DNA of 64,000 bases from CAZCPB01 sp044223975 (GTDB lineage Bacteria > Planctomycetota > Phycisphaerae > Phycisphaerales > UBA1924). Both the position numbers and the translations under genes were made by a program. Below are positions 41,327 to 49,215 of the stretch, piece by piece (position 1 is the first letter of the stretch; every line of letters starts with the position of its first letter). The notes beneath the pieces were generated by a model, which was not told the origin of the DNA, did no database searches, and saw only the letters and a program-made list of their open reading frames with translations. The stretch is taken from NCBI GenBank assembly GCA_044223975.1, contig JBGALI010000002.1, positions 248,001-312,000 on the forward strand, given 5' to 3'.

Positions 41327-42874
41327 ATGCGCTGCAGGTTCGTGGTCAAAGTCACCGACGTCTTCTACTCCCCGGTGAACGGCGCGAAGGTGGACGTCTT
41401 CACCGCACCGACCGTCGGCGCGGCACGGGCAAGCACCGACTTCAAGACCATCGCCGCCACCGGCCCGGGCGTCCATCCGACCGGCGAGCTCGACATCGCC
41501 GAGTTCGAGGTGAACGTGAGCCACCCGAGCTTCTTCGGCGTGAACCAGAAGGGGCGGGTGCAGCCGGGCGCGGCAGGGGCGCTGCCCAAGGTGACGTTCG
41601 GTGCCAACAGCGCCCTCTTTGAGCAGGAACTCTCCTCGTACGACCTGGTCGTTCACACCCACGACGGCGGGCTGCCCGTGGTCGAGCTCTACATCGCGCT
41701 GGGGCGGCTGTTCGACTCGACCAGCACCATCGCCACGGTGGCCGACATCTTCCGGCGCCCGCCGCCGTCGCTCGGCAAGGTACCCGGCCCGCTCGAGCCG
41801 CGCGACCGCAACGTGCACGTGTTCACCAAGGACCTGCTGGCCACCAACACCGCGCGGGGCCCGTTTGACTTCCAGATCAAGTCGCTGCCGCCGGTCGGCA
41901 AGTCGCTCTTTGCGACCTGGAAGCCGACGCCCGACACCAACTCCGACCCGTTCCCGGGTCGCAACATGATCGCGATCTACGACCTGACCAACAAATTCAC
42001 CAAGGGCACGCCCAAACGGCCGCTGGTCGGGAAGAGCCCGATCAACTACCACATCTTTCTCCACCCCTCGACGTCGTGGTTCCCCGACCCGCGCTACCCG
42101 ACCGGGTCGTGGTGGCTGGATCTGGTCGGGCGGTACGTGTACGGCGCGCAGGTCTCGGGCATCGGCAAGGCGATGGCCAACCAGCTGCACCACTCGGGGA
42201 AGCTCAACACCGTCCTGATCTTCCCCATCGGGTCGGGCACGCGCATGCACAACGACCTGACCACGCAGGACGCGGTGATGCGCCTGGTTCACGAGGTCAG
42301 CTACTTCATCCAGCGCCGCGCCGGCGTGCGCTACCCGCTGCAGCCGGTGGGGTCGGTCGGGATCTCGGCGTTCTCGAGCGCCATCTCGTTCGTCAATTCG
42401 ATCCTGCGCAGCCCCCCGCCGCGGATCGCCAGCGGGGCCTCCATCCGCGAGGTCTTCGATCTCGACGGACGCGTCATGGTGAACAACCGGGTGAGCGCCC
42501 CGGGCATGGCGCAGTTTGCAGCCTTCCTGCGCACGTGGTTCCTTCAGGACCCGCGTGCCAGGGCCGTCCGCTCCTACAGCCAGCTCGGCGACAACTTTGC
42601 CGCCCTGCAAGGAGCCGACCCCTCGGCGAAGGTCACGACCCGCAACGGGTGCAACCTGCTCCAGGGAGACAGCGTCACGTGCCTCTTTGCGCCGCTCACG
42701 GCGTGGACGTTTTTCTTCACCGAACCCCAGGACCCCACCAAGCCGATCGGCCCGGGCAACCCGCCCAAGCTCAACCAGGCCGGCTTCCCCAACAAGGGCC
42801 CGGACATGCCCGTCCACGACATCATCCCCGCGTGGTTCCTCCAGCACGCCCTGAGCGTGGCCAAGCACGACTGA
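41327..42874 (+). CDS. Alpha/beta-hydrolase-like protein, putative lipase/esterase effector
   Basis: Predicted 515-residue protein without signal peptide. The N-terminal 200 residues look like beta-sandwich modules (FVVKVTDVFYSPVNGAKVDV; SYDLVVHTHDGGLPVVELYI). From about residue 235 the pattern becomes that of an alpha/beta hydrolase: INYHIFLHPSTSWF, KLNTVLIFPIGSGT, then VGSVGISAFSSAISFVNSI with Ser347 in a G-x-S nucleophile-elbow setting, an acid candidate in FDLDGRVMV (Asp378/380) and a histidine in MPVHDIIPAWF near the end. I infer hydrolase activity, perhaps on lipid; this is a fold-level guess. It starts 3 bp after the OmpA-like gene. Confidence 0.55.
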   Translation: MRCRFVVKVTDVFYSPVNGAKVDVFTAPTVGAARASTDFKTIAATGPGVHPTGELDIAEFEVNVSHPSFFGVNQKGRVQPGAAGALPKVTFGANSALFEQELSSYDLVVHTHDGGLPVVELYIALGRLFDSTSTIATVADIFRRPPPSLGKVPGPLEPRDRNVHVFTKDLLATNTARGPFDFQIKSLPPVGKSLFATWKPTPDTNSDPFPGRNMIAIYDLTNKFTKGTPKRPLVGKSPINYHIFLHPSTSWFPDPRYPTGSWWLDLVGRYVYGAQVSGIGKAMANQLHHSGKLNTVLIFPIGSGTRMHNDLTTQDAVMRLVHEVSYFIQRRAGVRYPLQPVGSVGISAFSSAISFVNSILRSPPPRIASGASIREVFDLDGRVMVNNRVSAPGMAQFAAFLRTWFLQDPRARAVRSYSQLGDNFAALQGADPSAKVTTRNGCNLLQGDSVTCLFAPLTAWTFFFTEPQDPTKPIGPGNPPKLNQAGFPNKGPDMPVHDIIPAWFLQHALSVAKHD

Positions 42875-42997
42875 TTCCGCCGACCGACGGCGCGGCCGCC
42901 GATCCCCCGCGTCTCTCCTGAGGACGGAGTGCCCCGTGCGCCGCGGTACACTGGACCCGCGGCACGCGACCTCTCGCGCCGACCCGGAGCGACGGCC

Positions 42998-43357
42998 ATG
43001 ACCCCAAAGTCCGGAAAAGCAGGCAGCATCGTCGCCCCCGCCGAGCCCGTCGAGGCCAAGGAGGCCGACAACGCCGAGCCCGGGCAGGTCTCGCGCGCCG
43101 AGTCCGAGCCCGTCACCCCGCACAAGCCGCCGCAGACCGAAGAAGAGAAAGAACAGAAGACCTGGATCGAGATCAAGCTCATCGACCAGGACAACGAGCC
43201 CGTCGCCGGCGCGGCGTACAAAGTCACGCTCCCCGACGGCACCACCGACTCGGGCATCCTCGACCACGAGGGCTTCGTGCGGATCGAAGGAATCGATCCC
43301 GGGACCTGCAAGGTCACGTTCCCCGACCTTGATGGAACGTCGTGGAAGAAGGTGTGA
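42998..43357 (+). CDS. Small beta-sandwich protein, type VI-associated type
   Basis: Predicted 119-residue protein. A charged, disordered N-terminus (about 1-52, rich in Glu/Lys/Pro) leads into a carboxypeptidase-regulatory-like beta-sandwich: KTWIEIKLIDQDNEPVAGAA, YKVTLPDGTTDSGILDHEG and VRIEGIDPGTCKVTFPDLD. This domain, with the GIDPGTCKVTFPDLD ending, is one I associate with genes next to VgrG spikes and with VgrG C-termini, usually directly before a LysM-like gene, as here. It may be an adaptor that loads cargo on a spike. No signal peptide. CGGAG lies about 10 nt upstream. Confidence 0.65.
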   Translation: MTPKSGKAGSIVAPAEPVEAKEADNAEPGQVSRAESEPVTPHKPPQTEEEKEQKTWIEIKLIDQDNEPVAGAAYKVTLPDGTTDSGILDHEGFVRIEGIDPGTCKVTFPDLDGTSWKKV

Positions 43358-43360
43358 GGA

Positions 43361-43473
43361 GGAAGTGACGGAGTGACGTAGCGACGAAGCGACGAAGTGA
43401 CAAGGCAACGGAGAAGGCGGGGACCAAGGACTCAGGACTCAGGACTCAGGACTCAGGACTCAGGACTCAGGAC
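43361..43473. repeat. Octamer tract and six-unit GGACTCA heptamer array
   Basis: G(T/C)GACG(A/G)A octamers fill 43361-43405. Six perfect GGACTCA units follow at 43428-43469, with a partial seventh, ending about 25 bp before the ATG of the LysM-like gene. Together they make up most of the 140-bp gap. Confidence 0.9.
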
Positions 43474-43497
43474 GAACGATTTTTTCTCGCCGCTCCC

Positions 43498-44145
43498 ATG
43501 CAGTACACCGTCAAACAAGGCGACTGTCTCTCGAGCATCGCCCACCGGTTCGGGTTCTGCGACTGGCACGTGCTTTGGGACCACCCCAGCAACGCCGCGT
43601 TCAAGGCCAAGCGCAAGAACCCCAACATCATCTACCCCGGCGACGTGCTGTTTATCCCGGTGAAGGAGCCCAAGCTCGAGGACTGCCCCACCGAGCAGCG
43701 CCACACCTTCCAGCTCACCGTTCCCGGCACGCGCCTCCGGCTGGTGCTCAAGGACCAGCAGGGCCAACCGCTGGACAACAAGCCCTACCGCCTCGTCGTC
43801 GACGGCCGGCGGTACGACGGCAAGACCGATGGTAACGGGCTCGTCGAGCACAAGATCAGCCCCGACGCCTCCGAGGGCGAGATCGAGATCCGCTACGACG
43901 ATGCGCACCCCGAGAAGTTCTACAAGTGGACGCTGCGCATCGGCGAGCTCGATCCCCTCGATGAGCTCGCGGGGGCCCAGGCGCGTCTGTCCAACCTCGG
44001 CTACGCCCCCGGGCCCATCGACGGCCTGATGGGGCCCAAGACGCAGGCCGCGATCAAGGCGTTCCAGAAGGACCAGGGCCTGAACGTCTCGGGCATGCTG
44101 TGCGGCCAGACGATCCAGAAACTCCTCGAGCACGACCTGCACTAG
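43498..44145 (+). CDS. LysM-like/peptidoglycan-binding adaptor protein B
   Basis: Predicted 215-residue paralogue of the protein at 39032, same three parts: LysM-like unit (MQYTVKQGDCLSSIAHRFGF, KAKRKNPNIIYPGDVLFIPV), beta-sandwich (about 70-140; TRLRLVLKDQQGQPLDNKPY) and C-terminal peptidoglycan-binding_1 unit (about 155-212; ARLSNLGYAPGPIDGLMGPK, AIKAFQKDQGLNVSG). No signal peptide. The VKQGDCLSSIA start and the ELDPLDELAGAQARL linker are typical of LysM-like proteins encoded with type VI spike genes. A heptamer array sits just upstream, and no Shine-Dalgarno is visible. Confidence 0.72.
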   Translation: MQYTVKQGDCLSSIAHRFGFCDWHVLWDHPSNAAFKAKRKNPNIIYPGDVLFIPVKEPKLEDCPTEQRHTFQLTVPGTRLRLVLKDQQGQPLDNKPYRLVVDGRRYDGKTDGNGLVEHKISPDASEGEIEIRYDDAHPEKFYKWTLRIGELDPLDELAGAQARLSNLGYAPGPIDGLMGPKTQAAIKAFQKDQGLNVSGMLCGQTIQKLLEHDLH

Positions 44146-44196
44146 GAAAGGTCACCCGCCACGCGTGCCCGGCGCGCACGCTCGGACGAACGAACC

Positions 44197-44745
44197 ATGG
44201 CCATCAACGACGCCAATGTCGCACGCACGGCCGCCGGCCTCACCGGCGGCAACACGCTGGCCCTGCCGCGCTTCGATCTGCCGATCCGCCTGCAGATCTG
44301 CCCCGGCGATCAGGCGGGGATCGGCGTCGCCAACGTGCCCTTCACGGTGCTGCTGCCGGGGGTGGCGGGCGGCGGGCTCTTCCCGATCGCCCAGAACACC
44401 ACCACCGCCGACGGCGACATCATGATCAACAGCCTGCACATCCTGCTCGGCCCGGTCACGGTGCAGATCCTCGGCAGCGAGTACGAGTTCAGCCTCCACC
44501 CCGGGATGCAGGCCGTCGGAACCACCGCGGGCCGGCAGAAGCGCCTCGACTACCTCGGCTACGAGCGCGGCCACCTGACCACGCCGCGCCTGAGCAGCGT
44601 CCCCGACGACGGCAACGACAGCTCCGCCCACCAGGAGGCCATCATGAACTTCCAGGCCGACTTCCACACCTCCGACAATCTCACGATCGACGGTGTGATC
44701 GGCCCGGCCACCGGCAACATCCTCCGCACCAAGGTCGGGGCCTAA
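44197..44745 (+). CDS. Beta-sandwich plus peptidoglycan-binding-like protein
   Basis: Predicted 182-residue protein without signal peptide. The first part (about 25-110) is beta-rich (RFDLPIRLQICPGDQAGIGV, ANVPFTVLLPGVAGGG). The last 70 residues follow the peptidoglycan-binding_1 plan: RQKRLDYLGYERGHL, HQEAIMNFQADF and NLTIDGVIGPATGNIL. No catalytic motif. It lies 51 bp after the LysM-like gene and 11 bp before the metalloprotease, so it may tether or guide that enzyme. Confidence 0.62.
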   Translation: MAINDANVARTAAGLTGGNTLALPRFDLPIRLQICPGDQAGIGVANVPFTVLLPGVAGGGLFPIAQNTTTADGDIMINSLHILLGPVTVQILGSEYEFSLHPGMQAVGTTAGRQKRLDYLGYERGHLTTPRLSSVPDDGNDSSAHQEAIMNFQADFHTSDNLTIDGVIGPATGNILRTKVGA

Positions 44746-44756
44746 AGAGAACCACC

Positions 44757-46034
44757 ATGGCTATCCGCCTCCGTGTCTTCAGCCCGCTCCAGAGCCCCAG
44801 CGAAAACATCGTGCCCTACCGGCTCGTGCCGGTGCGGATCGCCCGCGCCGTCGACGGCTTCACCGACGACACGGCCCCCGACATCGACGACCACGGCAAC
44901 CTCCCCACCTCCTTCTGCCAGGCCCACGGGCCGGTCGTCGGCGTCATGCCCACCAAGACCATCCGCGTGCAGGTCGTCCGCGACCGGCTCGAGGCGGGCA
45001 CGAGTCTCTTCGTCACCACCGACGACGCCGCCAAGGTCGCGATCGAGTTCCCGCCCGCGGGTCAGGCCATCCCCGCCGCCGACGGCTTCGTGAACAGCGT
45101 CTTCCGCCAGGGCAACTGCATCTTCCTGACCGGCGGCAACGTGACCGCCGACGACGAGACGCTGGTCAAGATCCGCGCCAACGCCGCCGACGGGCCCGTG
45201 CTGGCCGAACTCTCTGTGCGCGTCTACCCCAAGATCACGATCAACGTGAAGGCGCACACCGTCACCATCAACGGCATCGGGCCCAACGTCACGATGCAGC
45301 GCTTCACCGACCTCTTCGCCGACGTGAACAAGATCTACGCGCAGGCCGGCATCGAGTTCGTACTCGACCCGACGCTCTCACCCGAGGCCGTGAACGGCTT
45401 TGCCAACAACGGCTCGGTGACGCTGACCAACATTGATGATTCGCGCAACACCGAGCTCCAGACCGTGCTCCGCCAGAACTCCGCCGCGGGGATGCTCAAC
45501 GCCTACGCGATCAGCGCCTACCAGGACATCACCCAGCCCGCGGGCCCCAACCAGTTCCGCGTGCTGGGGATCGCCTTCTCGCAGGACGACGCCACCAACA
45601 ACCCCGCCGAGCCTGCGCGCAATTTCCCGGGCGCCCAGGCCGGCATCACCTTCCGCGACAACGCCGACCAGCACAAGCTGGCCCACACCATCGCCCACGA
45701 GATCGGCCACTCACTCCGCCTGCAGCACTACAACCTCGGCAACGGCAGCAACAACCGCCCCACCGACCAGCGCGAGGACATCTGGTGCCACCGCTGCCTC
45801 ATGTACAACATCGTCGTGCTCCTGCCCACCATCGGGCACCCCGGCGACTTCCGCGCCAACAACTTCTACAAGTCCTCCAACGAGCGCATCGACATCGGCT
45901 ACGGCGTGTGGGACGACGGGCGCATCGCCGCGGGCCAGCTCCTGATGACCAAGCTCCGCGACGGCATCGAGCAGAGTGACCAGGTGAGCATCGTGCGGGC
46001 CTCGGCCAACGCGGGGACCTGCTTCCCGGTGTGA
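44757..46034 (+). CDS. Zincin metalloprotease without signal peptide, putative effector
   Basis: Predicted 425-residue protein. The N-terminal 165 residues are beta-sandwich-like (PTKTIRVQVVRDRLEAGTSL, EFPPAGQAIPAADGF). The C-terminal part (about 170-420) is a zincin: HEIGHSLRLQH at residues 314-324 supplies three histidine zinc ligands and the catalytic Glu315 in the HExxHxxxxxH arrangement of M10/M12-type metzincins, though the usual Met-turn is not obvious beyond MYNIVV. Two cysteines (DIWCHRCLMYN) sit close to the active site. It probably cleaves protein or peptide targets; with no export signal it needs a non-Sec route or acts in the cytoplasm. The start at 44757 has a weak AGAGA upstream. 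Confidence 0.75.
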   Translation: MAIRLRVFSPLQSPSENIVPYRLVPVRIARAVDGFTDDTAPDIDDHGNLPTSFCQAHGPVVGVMPTKTIRVQVVRDRLEAGTSLFVTTDDAAKVAIEFPPAGQAIPAADGFVNSVFRQGNCIFLTGGNVTADDETLVKIRANAADGPVLAELSVRVYPKITINVKAHTVTINGIGPNVTMQRFTDLFADVNKIYAQAGIEFVLDPTLSPEAVNGFANNGSVTLTNIDDSRNTELQTVLRQNSAAGMLNAYAISAYQDITQPAGPNQFRVLGIAFSQDDATNNPAEPARNFPGAQAGITFRDNADQHKLAHTIAHEIGHSLRLQHYNLGNGSNNRPTDQREDIWCHRCLMYNIVVLLPTIGHPGDFRANNFYKSSNERIDIGYGVWDDGRIAAGQLLMTKLRDGIEQSDQVSIVRASANAGTCFPV

Positions 46035-46096
46035 GAGGACGACGAGGCATCAAGGCATCGAGTCGGGCGGAGATCGACGCACAGGGGCACGAGGAC

Positions 46097-46867
46097 ATGA
46101 GCACACAGGCCGTCATCACCTCGATCCGCGCCCACGACTTCGGGGTCGTCAGCCGCGCGGCACAAGCCGGGCCCGACCTGGCCGATCAGCTCCGGACCAC
46201 CAAGCCCCCCCTGGACGCGAAGTCGCGCGAGATCGCCGCCGCCGTCGTCGCCAAGCAGAACGCCGCCGGCGCGGGCAACTACCTCCTGGCCGCCACGGGC
46301 GATGACGACGTCAACGTTGCCGCCGCCGCCGCGCGGGGGCTCCCGGGCGTCGCCGACCTGCCGCCCGCCAAGGCGATTCTCACCGTCCTGCCCCTGCGCC
46401 GCGGCGAGTTCGTGCGCGCCCAGCTCTACTACACCCTGGGCAACACCAGGAGCGCCGAGAGCATCGAGCGCGTGCGGGCACTCGCGCTGACGGAAGACGA
46501 TCGCCGCGCCGCCGAGGCCGCGCAGTGCGCGCTCGTGAAACTCGGCGCCCGCCCCGAACGTGCCGCGTTCCTCGACCGCGTCGCGGGCGCCCGCCCCGAC
46601 CGCGTCGTCGAGATCACCGACCAGCTGCGCTACATCGCCGACGTGCGCCTGGCCAAGGGCATGGAACCGTGGTTCACGAACGAGAACAACGTCGCGCGCC
46701 TCGGCAGCGACCGCGGCCCGGAAAAGATGTCGCGCGTGTGCGACCACGCCGTGTGGACGGCGCACCAGCTGGGCGTGATGTTCCCTCCCCAGCCCACGCA
46801 CCTCGACAATTACGACGGCGCGATGATCTCGCGCGCCCTCGACGCCGTCCGCAAGATCCCCGACTGA
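46097..46867 (+). CDS. HEAT-like repeat protein at the end of the leaderless island
   Basis: Predicted 256-residue all-helical protein with Ala/Leu-rich HEAT-like pairs (DDDVNVAAAAARGLPGVADL, RRAAEAAQCALVKLGARPER, RPDRVVEITDQLRYIADVRL). No signal peptide and no catalytic motif. It starts 62 bp after the metalloprotease stop, with AGGGG about 9 nt upstream. In effector clusters an all-helical protein after a toxin gene is often an immunity or chaperone protein; that reading is inference from position only. Confidence 0.6.
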   Translation: MSTQAVITSIRAHDFGVVSRAAQAGPDLADQLRTTKPPLDAKSREIAAAVVAKQNAAGAGNYLLAATGDDDVNVAAAAARGLPGVADLPPAKAILTVLPLRRGEFVRAQLYYTLGNTRSAESIERVRALALTEDDRRAAEAAQCALVKLGARPERAAFLDRVAGARPDRVVEITDQLRYIADVRLAKGMEPWFTNENNVARLGSDRGPEKMSRVCDHAVWTAHQLGVMFPPQPTHLDNYDGAMISRALDAVRKIPD

Positions 46868-47266
46868 CCGGCCCCATATCCCCGTGATTTCAGGGAAATC
46901 TCCCCTACGCAGGCAGGAAGCCGACAGCCGATGTCGGAAGCAGGTCCCGCCCGAGGGGCGAAGCCCCGGGGATTCGTGTGGGGCGGGGCCGTGAACCGAG
47001 GTGCTCGATGCAAGGGGCAGTGATCGCGCGGCGGAGCCGCGTGCGGACCGCAAGGCCCGGAACAGACTCGCGCGTCCGAACCCGTAACCACACGATCGAC
47101 GAGCGCCGCCTGTGGGAGCTCGAACTCAGGCACCTCACGCCCGCACGCCTGAGCATCGCGGTGGACCGCATGATCGGGGAAACGCTGGGACGCGACCCGC
47201 GGGCGAGCCGCCCGACTCCGAACTGATCGCACCGGACCGCCGGGCACCACGCCGCGGCAGGCCGGC
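46868..47266. repeat. Intergenic region with small palindromes (399 bp)
   Basis: Contains three short hairpins: GATTTC/GAAATC (46886-46900, possible weak terminator of the island), CCGACA/TGTCGG (46921-46937) and a GGGGC-GAA-GCCCC stem around 46951-46970. A plus-strand open frame covers its second half; see the separate entry. Confidence 0.5.
47008..47226 (+). CDS. Doubtful small basic protein (72 aa)
   Basis: An ATG at 47008 opens 72 codons (MQGAVIARRSRVRTARPGTD ... LWELELRHLTPARLSIAVD). The second half could form two amphipathic helices and looks more protein-like than chance, but there is no ribosome site and no known family. It converges on rpiB. Possible frame artefact of G+C-rich DNA. 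Confidence 0.2.
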   Translation: MQGAVIARRSRVRTARPGTDSRVRTRNHTIDERRLWELELRHLTPARLSIAVDRMIGETLGRDPRASRPTPN

Positions 47267-47731
47267 TCACTCCTTGATCGCGCCCGGGTCCTTCCCCTGC
47301 TCGATCGCGGAGATCTTGTGCAGCCGCCGCGCGTGACGCCCGCCCTCAAAGTCGGTGTGGATCCACACGTCCACGATCTTCTCGATCAGCGGCTGGCCGA
47401 GCAGGTCGCCCGACAGGCACAGGATGTTCGCGTCGTTGTGGCTGCGGCTGAGCTGCGCCGTGAGCTCGTCGTGCGCCACCGCCGCGCGGATCCCGGGGTA
47501 CTTGTTGGCCGCGATCGACATCCCGATCCCCGTACCGCACACCAGGATGCCCAGTTGGTCCTTGTGCTCACCGATGGCCTTGGCGACGGCGTACGCGGGC
47601 TCGGGGTAGTCCACCGGCTGGCCGTTGGTGCTGCCCAGCAGGTCGACGGTGTGCCCCTCGCGCTTGAGCTTCTGGGCGAGCTGGCTAGCGACGCTGAGTC
47701 CACGGTGGTCGGCGCCGATGGCGATGTTCAT
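47267..47731 (-). CDS. rpiB: Ribose-5-phosphate isomerase B / LacAB-family sugar-phosphate isomerase
   Basis: Predicted 154-residue enzyme interconverting ribose 5-phosphate and ribulose 5-phosphate in the pentose phosphate pathway. Family motifs: IGADHRG (5-11), DYPEPAYAVAKAIGE (about 42-56), and the active-site loop LVCGTGIGMSIAANKYPGIR (about 63-82) with the catalytic Cys and the glycine-rich anion hole, then HDELTAQLSRSHNDANILCL. The final HTDFEGGRHARRLHKIS is also typical. Length is normal. GGGGA lies about 5 nt before the ATG. The upstream gene on the same strand ends 78 bp away. Confidence 0.9.
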   Translation of the reverse strand: MNIAIGADHRGLSVASQLAQKLKREGHTVDLLGSTNGQPVDYPEPAYAVAKAIGEHKDQLGILVCGTGIGMSIAANKYPGIRAAVAHDELTAQLSRSHNDANILCLSGDLLGQPLIEKIVDVWIHTDFEGGRHARRLHKISAIEQGKDPGAIKE

Positions 47732-47809
47732 GGAAGTCCCCGAAAATGCCCGCGAAAAAAGGGCGGATCGATCGTAAGCGGATCGACGCGGCCGCCTCAA
47801 CGGATCATC

Positions 47810-48982
47810 CTACGTCCCGCCGCGGCCCGTCAGTTCCCGCAGGCGGGCCCGCACCAGCTCCACGATCCGCCTGGCCGCCGAGTCGTACACGTTCTGCCCG
47901 GCGCCGATCGGGTCGGGGACGCTCGCGCCCGCGGGGTCCAGAAGCCGGATCCGGTCCGCCGCCTCGGGCGCCATCTCGGCCAGCGTCCGCGCGTGCGACG
48001 GCGTCATCGCGAACACCACCTCGGCCTCCTCGATCATCTCGCGGCTGACCTCGCGCGCGCGGTGGTCCGGCGGCGTGATCCCCAGCCCCTTCATCGCCTC
48101 GATCCCCTCCGGCGTCGCGTGCTCCCCCGCCGCCGCTGACGTGCCCGCCGACCCGACCGCCACCGGCACATCGCCGGGCCTTGTCTTGAACTCGGTGGCG
48201 AGCAGGTGGAACGCCGCGGCCTCGGCCATGGGGCTGCGGCAGGTGTTCCCGGTGCATACAAAGAGCACGATCCGCTGCAGGCGCTTCTGCACCGCCCGCG
48301 CCGACATCGCGCCCTCCTCGATCACCTTCGCGCCCCCGTCGCGCGACAGCAGCAGCACCGTCGAGGGCGCGCCCAGGCGCGGCCTGCCATCAAACAGCAC
48401 CGCCGCGATCCCCGCCGACTCGGCCCAGGTCTGGAACGCCGACGTTGATGGGTCTTCCCCCCACCCCAGCGCCGAGATACGCTCGGCAATCACCGGCACG
48501 CCCGCGCGCCCCAGCACATCCCACGCGGTCGGGTGATCGGGCACACGCACCGAGAACGCCGGCACGCCCCCCGGCGACGGGCGCTCGATCGTCCCGCGCT
48601 GGGCGCCGATCGCCCGCATGACACCCTCGATCGTGCCGTCGTCCATCTCGACCAGAAAGCGCACGGGTCCGGGCGCCAGGCGCTCGATCGCGCGGCGGTG
48701 TAAGGGAAATTTCATCGGCACCGCCCCGAGCACCGCGCCCGCCGACGGCGCATGCCACGTTCCCGGGCGCGGACCGTCGGCAGGATTGCCCGCGGTCCCG
48801 ACCGTCAGCCGGCGCAGTCGCACCAGCCCCTCCATCGTGCTGACGTTGGCGCCGATCCCGTACACCGTCTCGGTCGGGAAGATCACCAGCCCCCCGGCAC
48901 GTAAGACTCCCGCCGCGCTCTCGATCGCGGCCGCGGCGTCCTGCTTCGACAGGCGCTGGAGATGTGTGGCGGTGACCGTCAC
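47810..48982 (-). CDS. Fusion of a TsaC/Sua5-like domain and a low-molecular-weight phosphatase
   Basis: Predicted 390 residues, GTG start. Residues about 10-230 resemble the Sua5/YrdC/TsaC fold that makes threonylcarbamoyl-AMP for tRNA t6A; FPTETVYGIG is at 35-44. However, the KxRP-x-PL motif that should follow is replaced by LVRLRRLTVGTAGNPADGP, and the sequence is degenerate there. Residues about 236-390 are a low-molecular-weight protein tyrosine/arginine phosphatase with the P-loop FVCTGNTCRSPMAEA (Cys243, Arg249) and the acid motif PDPIG. Fusions of these two domains occur in planctomycete-type genomes. The phosphatase half looks active; the TsaC half may not be. Confidence 0.82.
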   Translation of the reverse strand: MTVTATHLQRLSKQDAAAAIESAAGVLRAGGLVIFPTETVYGIGANVSTMEGLVRLRRLTVGTAGNPADGPRPGTWHAPSAGAVLGAVPMKFPLHRRAIERLAPGPVRFLVEMDDGTIEGVMRAIGAQRGTIERPSPGGVPAFSVRVPDHPTAWDVLGRAGVPVIAERISALGWGEDPSTSAFQTWAESAGIAAVLFDGRPRLGAPSTVLLLSRDGGAKVIEEGAMSARAVQKRLQRIVLFVCTGNTCRSPMAEAAAFHLLATEFKTRPGDVPVAVGSAGTSAAAGEHATPEGIEAMKGLGITPPDHRAREVSREMIEEAEVVFAMTPSHARTLAEMAPEAADRIRLLDPAGASVPDPIGAGQNVYDSAARRIVELVRARLRELTGRGGT

Positions 48983-49215
48983 GCCGCCAGTATGGGATCC
49001 GCTTGGAGATTCTTCAAATCACCGCCCCCGCGGACCGCCGCCAAATGACCGGAAATTGGCTCCCGGCACCCGTCCGCAACCCGTATACTTGCGAAGAGAT
49101 AGGGCTGTCCACGGGTCTACGGAACCACGGACGGCCCTCGGCCCGAACAGTAGAGTGTGCTGGCGTTCGTGCGCGGGTGCCATTTGCCCGTGCCGCGCCG
49201 GACCAGGAGCTTGTC

